Position numbers and translations under genes: made by a program. The notes under the pieces were generated by a model. That model made no database searches, had not been told where the DNA came from, and saw nothing but the letters and a program-made list of their open reading frames with translations. This document shows, piece after piece, positions 1 through 8,020 of a DNA stretch of 64,000 bases; position 1 is the stretch's first letter, and each line of letters starts with the position of its first letter. Source of the stretch: Bacillus suaedaesalsae (GTDB lineage: Bacteria; Bacillota; Bacilli; Bacillales; SA4); the NCBI RefSeq assembly GCF_016890225.1, contig NZ_JAFELM010000016.1, forward strand, positions 207,418 through 271,417, read 5' to 3'.

Positions 1-290
1 TTGAGAGTATCCCTTTAAACCAGCCCTTTGGTTTATTCGTTGATTCTTTTGTCACGATCTTTTCCCCCAGATTTTCTATATAAATATAATAAGGATAATA
101 GTAATAGGATATAAGCTACGAATCTCATAAAATGACAAAGTTCATCAAAATCCCTAAAATATTCCTACCTTTATTTTAGTTCTATGTAGAAATAAGTCAA
201 CTTATGTCCTATGAAATAGTTCATTAGTAGTGTGAAATTGTTAGTTTAATATATATGGCCAAGGCAAACAAATTCTACTATATTGATTCA
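1..290. other. Non-coding left edge of window
   Basis: This AT-rich stretch shows no convincing reading frame with a ribosome binding site on either strand. It precedes the structured element at 301-390 and the terminator of the transporter operon. Any gene truncated by the window edge would lie to the left. Confidence 0.4.
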
Positions 291-300
291 GTAATGTAAC

Positions 301-390
301 AAAGCCCAAGAACAAAAGGTGCAGGCGCCCGTTTAGTCTCGGGAACCTTTGACCTCAGGTGGGCTGGGTTTTGGAGCTGGATGATGAATA
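301..390. ncRNA. Structured element, copy A (unknown RNA or repeat)
   Basis: Nested complementary arms are visible: AGCCCA 303-308 with TGGGCT 360-365, AAAGGT 315-320 with ACCTTT 345-350, and CCCG 328-331 with CGGG 340-343. The blocks GGCGC, CCGTTTAG, CGGG, TTGACCTC, CTGG and GAGCTGGAT recur in the same order at 29597-29714, so this is one of two diverged copies. It lies about 55 bp beyond the terminator of the transporter operon. The transcribed strand is not known. I could not match it to a riboswitch or RNA family I know. It could be a small RNA, a non-coding mobile element, or the structured end of a lost transposon. Confidence 0.45.
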
Positions 391-435
391 TGCCACCCTA
401 TAAGATACAATTTAGAATTTTATACTTATTGAATT

Positions 436-463
436 TAAAAAAACACCCACAAATGTGTGGGTG
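436..463 (-). terminator. Rho-independent terminator of the lysine ABC transporter operon
   Basis: An 8-bp stem (444-451 with 456-463) has a 4-nt loop. On the - strand it is followed by a run of T residues (434-443). It sits just after the stop codon of the ATP-binding subunit. Confidence 0.9.
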
Positions 464-469
464 CAAAGT

Positions 470-1207
470 TTATTGTTTAATTGTTCGTTTTAGAAACTCT
501 CTTGTTCGTTCTGCAGTTGGATGATTAAAGATTCGCTCTGGGCTTCCTTCTTCGGCAATTACACCTTTATCCATAAACACGACGCGGTCTGAAACTTCCT
601 TAGCAAATTCCATCTCATGTGTCACGATAAGCATCGTTAAACCAGTATGAGCAAGCTCCTTCATAACCTTTAACACTTCACCGACCATTTCAGGGTCTAA
701 TGCAGAGGTTGGCTCATCAAATAGCAATACATCTGGTTCCATCGAAAGTGCTCTTGCAATCGCTACACGTTGCTTTTGTCCGCCAGATAATTGTCTAGGC
801 TTCGCATGAATGTATTGGTCCATCCCAACAACCTTTAAATACTTCAATGCAACTCTTTCTGCCTCTTCTTTTGAACGCTTCAATACTTTCACTTGTCCAA
901 CAATACAATTTCCTAATACATCGTGGTTATTAAACAAATTAAAGGATTGAAAAACCATTCCCAGCTTCTGCCGATACATGTTAATATCATGCTTTCCATC
1001 TAATATATTCTCACCTTTGTAGATGATTTGGCCACCACTTGGCTTTTCAAGTAAATTAATGCAACGCAGAAGAGTCGATTTTCCTGAACCAGAAGAACCT
1101 ATGATACATACCACTTCTCCTTTTTTAACAGAGAAATCTATATCTTTAAGCACCTCATGCGATCCAAAAGATTTACTTAAGTGTCTAATTTCAATGATGC
1201 TTTCCAT
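470..1207 (-). CDS. Polar amino acid (probably lysine) ABC transporter, ATP-binding protein
   Basis: This is the cytoplasmic ATPase of a PAAT-family importer, which powers uptake of a polar amino acid. From the ATG at 1207 it has 245 residues, with Walker [10 protein letters not shown] at 37-45, Q-loop VFQ near 87, signature LSGGQ at 140-144 and Walker B LLFDEP at 161-166. The frame is open three codons further, to a GTG, but that GTG overlaps the GGAGG ribosome binding site. The ATG has 8-nt spacing and is preferred. It is the last gene of a three-gene operon (binding protein, permease, ATPase) and is followed by a strong terminator. The lysine specificity is inferred from the lysine riboswitch at the head of the operon. 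The protein itself resembles GlnQ/ArtM-type ATPases in general. Confidence 0.93.
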   Translation of the reverse strand: MESIIEIRHLSKSFGSHEVLKDIDFSVKKGEVVCIIGSSGSGKSTLLRCINLLEKPSGGQIIYKGENILDGKHDINMYRQKLGMVFQSFNLFNNHDVLGNCIVGQVKVLKRSKEEAERVALKYLKVVGMDQYIHAKPRQLSGGQKQRVAIARALSMEPDVLLFDEPTSALDPEMVGEVLKVMKELAHTGLTMLIVTHEMEFAKEVSDRVVFMDKGVIAEEGSPERIFNHPTAERTREFLKRTIKQ

Positions 1208-1221
1208 ATCGCCCACCTCCT

Positions 1222-1965
1222 TTACTTTTCGAGTGTCTTTCCTTGTACTTGGGCTGTATTTAACATGTAATTATCAGGTCCGTCTAATCTTTTTTCAATA
1301 TAGGCCAAGATTCTTGTTACAGTAATTGTCATTACTAAGTAGATAAAGCACGCAATGAAGAATGATTCAAAATATCTATAGTTATTCCCTGCAATCGATT
1401 TTGTTTGGAAAAATAATTCTGTAACCGAGATTACACTTAGTACAGATGTATCCTTAATATTGATAACAAATTGGTTACCAGTAGCTGGTAAGATATTTCG
1501 AATCACTTGTGGTAGTACCACATTTGTCATCGTTTGAAAATGATTCATACCTAGAGCACGCGCCGCCTCAAACTGCCCTTTTTCAATGGAAACAATGCCT
1601 CCACGCACAATTTCAGCCATATATGCACCTGTATTGATTGAAACAATAAATACAGCAGCTAATATACGGTCCATATCAATTCCAAATGCTAAGGCTGAGC
1701 CATAAAAGATAACCATGGCTTGAACAATCATTGGGGTTCCACGGAAAAATTCAATATATATAGAATGAATAGCATTTACAACTTTAAGAATCGTTCTTTT
1801 CAAACCTTTCTCAGGCATTGGAATAGTACGTATAATACCAATAAATAGACCGATGGTTGCACCTATTATTGTACCAATTAGAGAAATCAAGAGAGTCATT
1901 CCCGCTCCACGAAGGAACATTGGCCAGTTCTCTGAAAATATTGTAATAATCCACTCAACACTCAT
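1222..1965 (-). CDS. Polar amino acid (probably lysine) ABC transporter, permease
   Basis: This 247-residue inner-membrane subunit is of the HisM/GlnP type and would form the translocation pore with the ATPase encoded 14 bp downstream. Several hydrophobic segments are visible. The EAA loop that contacts the ATPase is seen as EAARALGMN followed by the VVLPQ element at about residues 143-163. The ATG start is preceded by AAGGAGGGAT at good spacing. A gap of about 160 bp, containing a terminator-like hairpin, separates it from the binding-protein gene upstream. The permease and ATPase are therefore probably made at lower levels than the binding protein. Confidence 0.92.
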   Translation of the reverse strand: MSVEWIITIFSENWPMFLRGAGMTLLISLIGTIIGATIGLFIGIIRTIPMPEKGLKRTILKVVNAIHSIYIEFFRGTPMIVQAMVIFYGSALAFGIDMDRILAAVFIVSINTGAYMAEIVRGGIVSIEKGQFEAARALGMNHFQTMTNVVLPQVIRNILPATGNQFVINIKDTSVLSVISVTELFFQTKSIAGNNYRYFESFFIACFIYLVMTITVTRILAYIEKRLDGPDNYMLNTAQVQGKTLEK

Positions 1966-2080
1966 TTCTTATCCCTCCTTCTTAGTAAATACTTGGCTAG
2001 GCCCAAGTCTTCAGACGCAGGCATTTGCCTCAGTTTTACTTATGCGTTAAGCAAGTTGTATACTTTCTTATTAGTAAAAT

Positions 2081-2114
2081 ATAAAACCGGCCCAAAAACT
2101 ACAGCCGGTTTTAT
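2081..2114 (-). terminator. Intercistronic terminator-like hairpin after the binding-protein gene
   Basis: An 11-bp perfect stem (2081-2091 with 2104-2114) is followed on the - strand by T-rich sequence. It lies directly after the stop of the binding-protein gene, within the operon. This is the usual place for a partial terminator or RNA-stabilising hairpin that raises binding-protein output. Confidence 0.7.
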
Positions 2115-2124
2115 TTCTTTGATC

Positions 2125-2937
2125 TTATTTTGCTGCAGGTTGATTTTTAATCGCTGCATCCATAATTGACTTTTGATCTTCTTTTGAAATACCTGCTAAA
2201 ATTTCATTGATCTTTTCTGTTAACTCACTATCTTTTTCAAGGCCAACAGCAATAGCTGTATCCTCTGGAGATGTTTCAAATCCTTCTGTAAATTCTACCA
2301 TTGCAAAGTTCTCGTTAGCGGCAGCAGCACTTACACCTTCTGGACGTTCAGATACATATCCATCAATTACACCAGATTCTAACGCAACTCTCATAGCTGG
2401 GAAGTTATCCATTGCAGTTTGCTTACTCACACCTGTAATTTGATCAATAACTGTATAGTGGAACGTATTTAATTGGGCAGATACTTTTGCACCTTTAAAA
2501 TCTTGAATCGATGTTGCATTTTCATACTTGCTTCCTTTTTTCACTACCATTACTAGATCTGATTCATAGTAATTAATAGAGAAATCAATTGTCTTACTAC
2601 GTTCAGCTGTTGGAGACATCCCTGCAATAATCGCATCGATTTTCCCTGAAGTTAAAGCTGGAATTAAACCATCCCATTCAGTTTTAACAATCACTAACTC
2701 TTTACCTAAACCTTCTGCAATTTTCTTCGCGACCTCAACATCATAACCACCTGCATATTCTGCACTACCATCAATCTTTACTCCACCGTTTGAATCATCG
2801 TTTTGCGTCCAGTTAAACGGTGCATATCCTGCCTCAAGTCCAACCTTAAATGTGTTATCATCTCCGTTTGAACCACATCCTGCTAATAACACAATTCCAA
2901 AGATTGATAGTACGAATAACATCATTAATTTTTTCAT
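2125..2937 (-). CDS. Polar amino acid (probably lysine) ABC transporter, substrate-binding lipoprotein
   Basis: This 270-residue extracellular solute-binding protein (family 3) captures the amino acid outside the cell. The N-terminus is a lipoprotein signal with lipobox LAGC, and Cys21 is the expected lipidation site. The mature part starts with the typical FKVGLEAGYAPFNW strand and contains GGYDVEVAKKIAE and the TSGKIDAIIAGMS region that shapes the ligand cleft. The ATG has GGGGGAAAAG upstream. It is the first gene of the operon, directly downstream of a lysine riboswitch and its terminator. Lysine is therefore the likely substrate, though related basic amino acids are possible. Confidence 0.93.
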   Translation of the reverse strand: MKKLMMLFVLSIFGIVLLAGCGSNGDDNTFKVGLEAGYAPFNWTQNDDSNGGVKIDGSAEYAGGYDVEVAKKIAEGLGKELVIVKTEWDGLIPALTSGKIDAIIAGMSPTAERSKTIDFSINYYESDLVMVVKKGSKYENATSIQDFKGAKVSAQLNTFHYTVIDQITGVSKQTAMDNFPAMRVALESGVIDGYVSERPEGVSAAAANENFAMVEFTEGFETSPEDTAIAVGLEKDSELTEKINEILAGISKEDQKSIMDAAIKNQPAAK

Positions 2938-3012
2938 TTCTTTTCCCCCTATTTTTTATATATTTTATGTGTGCTAACAATAGGTTAGTAGGTAATTTTT
3001 ACAAATAAAAAA

Positions 3013-3271
3013 CGACCTGAGATAAACTCAGGTCGCAATATGTATAATTGCCCTAAAGTCCTCTTCTTTTCCCAAATGAGATAGCACAACTTAAGTAAAC
3101 CGGGTTGTTTACTTAAGACAGTCCTGCAGCTATTAACTACAGACCCAGCAAGTAATAGTGAGGCTAAATACTTGCTTCGGCAATATTCCCTTCTCATTAG
3201 AATCCTAGCTCCTCTGGCTCTTCTAAAGACTGTTGAACATCGCACCTCTACCTCACTGTCAAAAGTGAGGT
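3013..3271 (-). promoter_or_regulatory. Lysine riboswitch (L box) with transcription terminator
   Basis: Read on the - strand, this leader contains the lysine-aptamer landmarks in order: AGAGGTGCGA, then GAAGGG, TTGCCGAAGCA, GCTGGG, GACTGTCTTAAG paired with CTTAAG, and the closing GTGCTATCTCA. The P1 helix can be drawn as 3248-3255 with 3077-3084. It is followed by a 9-bp terminator stem (3013-3021 with 3027-3035) and a T run. By the known mechanism of this class, lysine binding favours the terminator and switches off the downstream transporter operon. An extra hairpin, 3251-3270, overlaps the 5' side of P1 and may be an alternative fold. Confidence 0.93.
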
Positions 3272-3296
3272 CTTATTCAATTAATTTACACTACTA

Positions 3297-3325
3297 AGCC
3301 TACAATACGATGCTTTTTCTGTCAA
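3297..3325 (-). promoter_or_regulatory. Candidate SigA promoter of the lysine riboswitch operon
   Basis: On the - strand, TTGACA (3320-3325) is separated by 17 bp from TAGGCT (3297-3302). This puts the transcription start a few bases before the riboswitch. The -35 is perfect, but the -10 is weak (three of six). Confidence 0.55.
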
Positions 3326-3434
3326 TCTAGCATTTTGTAATAACTTAAAACGTATTAGATATTTAAAATATGAATATACGGTGAGACCTATTGTAGTAGA
3401 CAATCAAGTATAATAAAAGCGGCAATAATTACCA

Positions 3435-3917
3435 CTATTGTTTCAGGGAATTTTGTTTCTCATGATTAATTAGCCACTCTTTTCTCCAAAGCCCCCCTGC
3501 ATATCCTGTAAGTGTTCCGTTTGAACCAATGATTCTGTGGCAAGGCACTGCAATGCTAATTTTATTTCTACCATTTGCACTTCCTACAGCACGGATAGCC
3601 TTTTCATTTCCTACTTTCACTGCAATTTCTTTATAAGAGCCTGTTTCTGCGTAGGGAATGGTAGTAAGAGCTTTCCATACTCCTTTTTGAAAATCAGTAC
3701 CATTAAGAACATATGGGAAGGTAAAGTCTTGCCTTTCACCTTTAAAGTATTCATCTAACTGCTCATAACACTCTTGTAAAACCTTAGGTGTATTCTTCGT
3801 TAAATGATTCACGACCGAATCGCCTTCAACGAATAAAATGGACTGAATTTCAGCTTCAGTTCCTATAATTTCAATTACTCCAATAGGTGAAGCATAATCT
3901 AGTTTATGATGTTCCAT
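3435..3917 (-). CDS. adaB: Methylated-DNA--protein-cysteine S-methyltransferase (O6-methylguanine repair)
   Basis: This 160-residue suicide enzyme transfers the methyl group from O6-methylguanine (or O4-methylthymine) in DNA to its own cysteine. The active-site motif PCHR is at 125-128 with acceptor Cys126, preceded by the helix-turn-helix arginine-finger region RAVGSANGRN and followed by the GYAGGLWRK element. The frame is open ten codons further upstream, but the ATG at 3917 has GGAGGT six bases ahead and is chosen. It overlaps the end of the glycosylase gene by 14 bp, so translation is probably coupled. It is the third gene of an adaA-alkA-adaB operon. Ogt is an equivalent name. Confidence 0.93.
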   Translation of the reverse strand: MEHHKLDYASPIGVIEIIGTEAEIQSILFVEGDSVVNHLTKNTPKVLQECYEQLDEYFKGERQDFTFPYVLNGTDFQKGVWKALTTIPYAETGSYKEIAVKVGNEKAIRAVGSANGRNKISIAVPCHRIIGSNGTLTGYAGGLWRKEWLINHEKQNSLKQ

Positions 3918-4818
3918 ATAATGACCTCCAAAGATAAAAGACGGCATAAGCTTTATACCCTTTCCAATTTACAGCAATCTCCTCAATTTCTTGAATCGTT
4001 GGCTTTCGGTTCAGTTCCAACTGTTGCTTTAAAGCTTGATGCAATCCAACATCTGAGATTGGAAAGGCATCAGGCTGATGAAAGCATTTCATTAGCACAT
4101 AATCGGCTGTCCAAGCCCCTATACCTCTTAATCTAATTAATGTTTCTTTCATTTGAGTGTAATCATTCATTTCTAACAGTTTTATTTTGGAAAGTTCCTC
4201 AGTCGCCATGATGTTTGCAATTCCAATTACATATTCTGCCTTTCTCTTTGAAAATTGTAACTCGGTTAAATCTTCTAATTCAATAGCAGCAATTTTCTCA
4301 TAGGTTGGAAAACACCAAAAGGTTTCCCCGTTGTACATAAGACTTTCTCCAAACACTTCTACAAACCTCTTTTTTAATGTATAAGCAAAGGTTAAATTAA
4401 TTTGTTGTCCAATAATTGCCCATGTTAATGCCTCAAACAAATCAGGAATACAAATGATTCGGAGCCCATCATACTGAGAGGAAATAGGACCCAAAATGTC
4501 GTCACCGCTCGCGGATTTTTTAAACTGGGACAACTCAAAGTCAAAGTCAAACCATTCCCAAATATAATTCACTACCTGAATACGGAAGTCCTTATCGGGA
4601 GTCTCTAATGGAAAATCAACATAAAGGACATTATTTTGAAACTTTATTCTAAATAGAACTAACGTTTGATCCACCTTTAACAATTTATATATCATTTGTT
4701 CCCGAATTTGATAGAGCACTTCTTTATTTGACCTGCCTAGGAACACTAAACATTCATCATAATTAAACTCTTGGGGAGGAAAAATTTCTATATATGTTTC
4801 ACCGTCATGCCAATTCAT
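3904..4818 (-). CDS. alkA: DNA-3-methyladenine glycosylase II (AlkA family)
   Basis: This base-excision repair enzyme cleaves alkylated purines such as 3-methyladenine from DNA. It has 304 residues, close to the Bacillus AlkA length as I recall it. An N-terminal AlkA-type domain is followed by the HhH-GPD glycosylase domain. The hairpin-helix-hairpin LRGIGAWTADY lies at 230-240 and the probable catalytic Asp is Asp256 in PISDVG. It overlaps the upstream adaA gene and the downstream methyltransferase gene by 14 bp each, so the three alkylation-repair proteins look translationally coupled. Confidence 0.92.
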   Translation of the reverse strand: MNWHDGETYIEIFPPQEFNYDECLVFLGRSNKEVLYQIREQMIYKLLKVDQTLVLFRIKFQNNVLYVDFPLETPDKDFRIQVVNYIWEWFDFDFELSQFKKSASGDDILGPISSQYDGLRIICIPDLFEALTWAIIGQQINLTFAYTLKKRFVEVFGESLMYNGETFWCFPTYEKIAAIELEDLTELQFSKRKAEYVIGIANIMATEELSKIKLLEMNDYTQMKETLIRLRGIGAWTADYVLMKCFHQPDAFPISDVGLHQALKQQLELNRKPTIQEIEEIAVNWKGYKAYAVFYLWRSLYGTS

Positions 4819-5401
4819 CTTGTTTACTCCTTAAATGATCTCGGAATTCACCTGGTGTACAATTATGAATTCTTTTAAATACCCGATAAAAGTTAGACGT
4901 ACTTTGGAATCCTACTTCATAACATATCTCAAGATTTGTTTGGTCTGTATATTTGAGTAGATGAACAGCTTTATCCACTCTAATTTTCTCCAAATAAGAT
5001 CTCGGAGTTTCCCTCGTCTCCTGCTTAAATAAACGTTCAAGATAATAACAACTAACACCTACATGGTCTGCAATATCTTGTAAAACTAACATTTGCCTAT
5101 GATTCTTCACTAGAAAGGCAATTACATTTCGGACAATCGCTATATGCGGTGAATATTCAACCTCAGGTTGACACCTTTTACAGGCACGAAAACCCGCTTC
5201 TTCTACTTCTTTCATGTCAAAGAAAAATTCCACATTAACCTTTTTCGGCTTCCTAGAACGGCAAGATGGCCGACAATAAATCTTTGTTGTCTTCACAGCT
5301 GTATAAAATAAACCATCATACGTGTTGTCACAATTTATAATTTTTTCCCACATCTCATCAAATGAAAGCTGCATGGGATTAACCACTCGTTTCACATCCA
5401 A
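4805..5401 (-). CDS. adaA: Methylphosphotriester-DNA methyltransferase and AraC-type activator AdaA
   Basis: This is the sensor of the adaptive response to DNA methylation. It takes methyl groups from DNA phosphotriesters onto a cysteine and then activates the alkylation-repair genes. It has 198 residues. The N-terminal Ada zinc domain has Cys43, Cys47, Cys74 and Cys77 (YCRPSC and CKRC), and Cys43 is the likely methyl acceptor. The C-terminal half is an AraC helix-turn-helix domain ending in FQSTSNFYRVFKRIH. The start is a TTG with AGAGGTG seven bases ahead. As first gene of the adaA-alkA-adaB operon it probably activates its own transcription. Confidence 0.94.
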   Translation of the reverse strand: MDVKRVVNPMQLSFDEMWEKIINCDNTYDGLFYTAVKTTKIYCRPSCRSRKPKKVNVEFFFDMKEVEEAGFRACKRCQPEVEYSPHIAIVRNVIAFLVKNHRQMLVLQDIADHVGVSCYYLERLFKQETRETPRSYLEKIRVDKAVHLLKYTDQTNLEICYEVGFQSTSNFYRVFKRIHNCTPGEFRDHLRSKQDELA

Positions 5402-5687
5402 TCATGTTCACCTCTATTTCATCATTATACTTATATTAGCAATTCGTAAACATTTTTTTCGTCCTCATTCTTGCTGTTATGGTCTTAATAAATCAAATCG
5501 CCCTTGGCTCACCTTGGCTAATAGCAAATGTTATGAGAGAAACAGATTTTTTCATATTCTATTTCTATATTTTTGTAGTAGTGTTCATAAAATTAGTTCA
5601 TCATTTCAGGATAGAGAGTTTGAAATTGACATACAAGTTATGTAGGTTATTATCATTTATATAGAGGATATTTCGAGGTGGTATACC

Positions 5688-6107
5688 ATGAAAGAAGAAT
5701 TAATAGAAATTATTGAACTCGAGTTGGCTTTTCTTGGTCGACATATCATTTCTGTTGCCTCAAATGGGACGTTAGATCGAGCAGCCTATTTATTATTACA
5801 TCAATTACAAGCACAAGGTGCTATCGGTGTAAAAGCACTCGCATCATCCTTACGGCTAGATGTTTCTACCGTGAGTAGACAAGCTTCCTCCCTTGATCAA
5901 AAGGGATATGTAATAAAGGTGTCAGATAACTTTGATAGAAGGGCTTATTCCTATCAAATTACTGATTTAGGAAAACAAGAACTAAACAAATATAAAGACA
6001 AACGTATAGAAAAAATTAAAGAATTGCTAGCTGATTGGGAAGAAAACGAACAACAATCATTCGGCAGTTTACTCATGAAATTTAATAAATCATTGAAAAA
6101 AGAATAA
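5688..6107 (+). CDS. MarR family transcriptional regulator
   Basis: This 139-residue winged helix-turn-helix protein probably binds DNA as a dimer. The recognition-helix region is LRLDVSTVSRQASSLDQKG (about 62-80), followed by the wing around DNFDRRAYSYQIT. The start has CGAGGTGG at good spacing. It is transcribed divergently from the alkylation-repair operon across about 286 bp and ends in its own terminator. Its target and ligand cannot be told from the sequence. The next gene on the + strand is distant, so self-regulation is the simplest guess. Confidence 0.88.
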   Translation: MKEELIEIIELELAFLGRHIISVASNGTLDRAAYLLLHQLQAQGAIGVKALASSLRLDVSTVSRQASSLDQKGYVIKVSDNFDRRAYSYQITDLGKQELNKYKDKRIEKIKELLADWEENEQQSFGSLLMKFNKSLKKE

Positions 6108-6119
6108 TAATAACAACTT

Positions 6120-6158
6120 AAAGTGTAGACTAAGTGATGAACTTGGACTACACTTTTT
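6120..6158 (+). terminator. Terminator after the marR-type gene
   Basis: A 9-bp stem (6120-6128 with 6148-6156) is followed by T residues on the + strand. The convergent rhodanese gene ends 37 bp further on. Confidence 0.7.
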
Positions 6159-6194
6159 AAATTGGCTATTAAAAATTATGAACCGGACGAAATT

Positions 6195-6500
6195 TTACTT
6201 CCCAGTTTCAACTTCATCTTCCCATGCTAGCATTCCACCAGTCATATTCGTTACATCAAAGCCATTTTCCGTTAAAATTTCACACGCCATACTACTTCTC
6301 CCACCCGAACGGCATGCAATATAGTAATGTTCATTTTTATCAAGTTCATTTAAGCTAGTCTCAATATCTCCTAATCGAATATGACGCGCTCCCCGAATCT
6401 TGCCAGCAGCTACTTCATCATCTTCACGAACATCAATAATATTAACCTTTTCACCTTGTTTTATTTTTTCAGCAAGTTCTGTTGTTGAAATTTGGTTCAT
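6195..6500 (-). CDS. Rhodanese-like domain protein
   Basis: This is a 101-residue single-domain sulfurtransferase fold. It has the N-terminal NIIDVRE motif, and the active-site loop CRSGGRS with Cys63, which would carry the persulfide. The start has TAGGAGGAA upstream. It is monocistronic. Small rhodaneses of this type are common in Bacillaceae and may pass sulfur or act in redox protection. The actual partner is not shown by the context. Confidence 0.9.
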   Translation of the reverse strand: MNQISTTELAEKIKQGEKVNIIDVREDDEVAAGKIRGARHIRLGDIETSLNELDKNEHYYIACRSGGRSSMACEILTENGFDVTNMTGGMLAWEDEVETGK

Positions 6501-6902
6501 TTGAAATTCCTCCTAAAAATAATATGTATCTTTTATTATTCCAAAAGAGATTGATTTTATATAGTCTCAGTAGCATACAAAAAAAGCGTAGAACAATTAG
6601 TTTACACTTAAAATCTAGTTATTGATTAAGAACAATTTCTACCTCTTGTTTTTAATTATGTCCAAACAAAAGGTATCGAGTTTATCAACCATGATGTCTA
6701 TGGAGTCCCTGATCGTTTCCATTAACATCTAATAGTAAACTTACTGTAATGTCCCTTCATGCTTTCACACCTCACGTCTTTTATACTACTACCTATGTTA
6801 GCTTAGGTGATTTTTAAATTTATGATAGATAAGGAATAGTAAAAAGGTCTAAATTTGTTAAAAATACATAATAGATTTACGAGATAAAGGAAGTGTCTAA
6901 AA
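6501..6902. other. Intergenic region without recognised gene
   Basis: About 400 bp lie between the divergent rhodanese and DUF421 genes. Only reading frames of under 30 codons occur, without good ribosome binding sites or recognisable products. The promoters of both flanking genes must lie here. Confidence 0.5.
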
Positions 6903-7607
6903 ATGGATTTTCTTCAAAGTCAGGAATCACTTACTGCCATAGAATGGATTCTTCGTGCTGTTATCGCATTTTTTGTTTTATTACTTGTTGCAAAAGTTCT
7001 AGGACAACGGGCAATTGCTCAATTAAGGCCACTTGATTTTGCTATAGCCATTGTTGTTGGAAACATTCTTGCACACCCACTATCAGATGAACGTCTTGGA
7101 TTAAAGGGGTCTGTAATCACAACCATGGTTTTAGTAATTTTATATCTTATTGGAATATGGATGATTCTAAAATTCCCCTTGTTTAGAAGGCTCCTTAACC
7201 CTCCACCCATTACCCTTGTAAAGAATGGAGAAATCTTAAATAAAGGTCTAAAAAAGGCACGCATTTCTATTGATGTGTTATTGGAAGAATTACGGGAAAG
7301 TAAAGTTGAGGATATAAAGAAAGTAGCACTAGCCATGTGGGAAGCAAATGGAAATTTATCAGTCTTTTTAGATCCAAAGTATGAGCCACTTACTCCATCT
7401 GATTATCAAATGCAGAAACCCCCTTTTGAGTTACCAATTACAATTATCAAGGAAGGTAAGATTAATCTGAAGGATATAAAACAACTACAAAAGGATGAAG
7501 AGTGGGTGGTCTCCAGATTAGATCTGTTATATCAGACTAAAGTAGAAAATGTTCTATTAGGTACCTTGGACACAAAAGATAACTTGATGGTTTTTTTATA
7601 TAAGTAA
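6903..7607 (+). CDS. DUF421 (YetF-type) membrane protein
   Basis: This 234-residue protein has three hydrophobic segments in the first 100 residues and then a soluble C-terminal part, as in the YetF/YdfS/YkjA group of Bacillus. The conserved patch GQRAIAQLRPLDFAIAIVVGN lies between the first two membrane segments. The family's biochemical function is not established to my knowledge, although some paralogs are linked to spores. AAGGAAG precedes the ATG. It is monocistronic with a downstream hairpin. Confidence 0.85.
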   Translation: MDFLQSQESLTAIEWILRAVIAFFVLLLVAKVLGQRAIAQLRPLDFAIAIVVGNILAHPLSDERLGLKGSVITTMVLVILYLIGIWMILKFPLFRRLLNPPPITLVKNGEILNKGLKKARISIDVLLEELRESKVEDIKKVALAMWEANGNLSVFLDPKYEPLTPSDYQMQKPPFELPITIIKEGKINLKDIKQLQKDEEWVVSRLDLLYQTKVENVLLGTLDTKDNLMVFLYK

Positions 7608-7612
7608 CAAAA

Positions 7613-7654
7613 CGAGGCTTACCCCCCTTTCTATATAGGGAGATATAAGCCTCG
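7613..7654 (+). terminator. Hairpin after the DUF421 gene
   Basis: A 9-bp perfect outer stem (7613-7621 with 7646-7654) encloses an inner CCC/GGG pairing. No strong T run follows, so it is a weaker terminator candidate. Confidence 0.5.
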
Positions 7655-8020
7655 GCTATTTGATATCTATTGATGATTTTGTTTTATTTTAATTAAAGTA
7701 TACAACCCTATTATATTGATTGAGTTAACATATATATCGGTAATCCATACAGAAGTTATATTCCTCTGATACCTCTATCCACCCAATATTTAAAGAGAGA
7801 AGAGTTCGAACAGAGACAATCACTATGGAGTTAATAAACCATAAAATTAAATAATCTATCAACGTAAGTTGTTAGTTTGTACCCAAAATATAGACGTAAT
7901 GATCCATGCAATCACAATAAAAGTAGTTAATATCATTGATTTTATCCTTTTTTCAAATTACTAATATTATGGGTCATGTAGGAAGATAGATACATTATGA
8001 ATAATATTAACTCTTTTCTA
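7655..8020. other. Intergenic region, nothing recognised
   Basis: This AT-rich DNA lies between the convergent DUF421 and Dph6-like genes. I see no frame with a ribosome binding site, no strong hairpin and no known RNA motif. Confidence 0.5.

Noticed and set aside
315..390. Faint resemblance of copy A to a thiamine pyrophosphate riboswitch (GGTGC, then CCTTTGACCT, then GCTGGATGATG).
   Set aside because: The invariant CTGAGA core and the full helix arrangement are missing, and no thiamine gene follows on either strand.
385..398. GGGTGGCA on the - strand, recalling a T-box core.
   Set aside because: The conserved ACCGCG continuation and the specifier stem are absent, and no aminoacyl-tRNA synthetase or amino-acid gene lies downstream on that strand.
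2985..3245. An 86-codon open frame on the - strand.
   Set aside because: It lies wholly within the lysine riboswitch and has no homology or ribosome binding site.
5322..5664. Overlapping + strand frames in the adaA-marR gap.
   Set aside because: They have no ribosome binding site, start inside adaA antisense, and show random composition. They are best seen as chance frames in the promoter region.
6650..6740. Short frames in the gap before the DUF421 gene, considered as a small Spo0E-like protein.
   Set aside because: They are under 30 codons, without a ribosome binding site and without the Spo0E signature.
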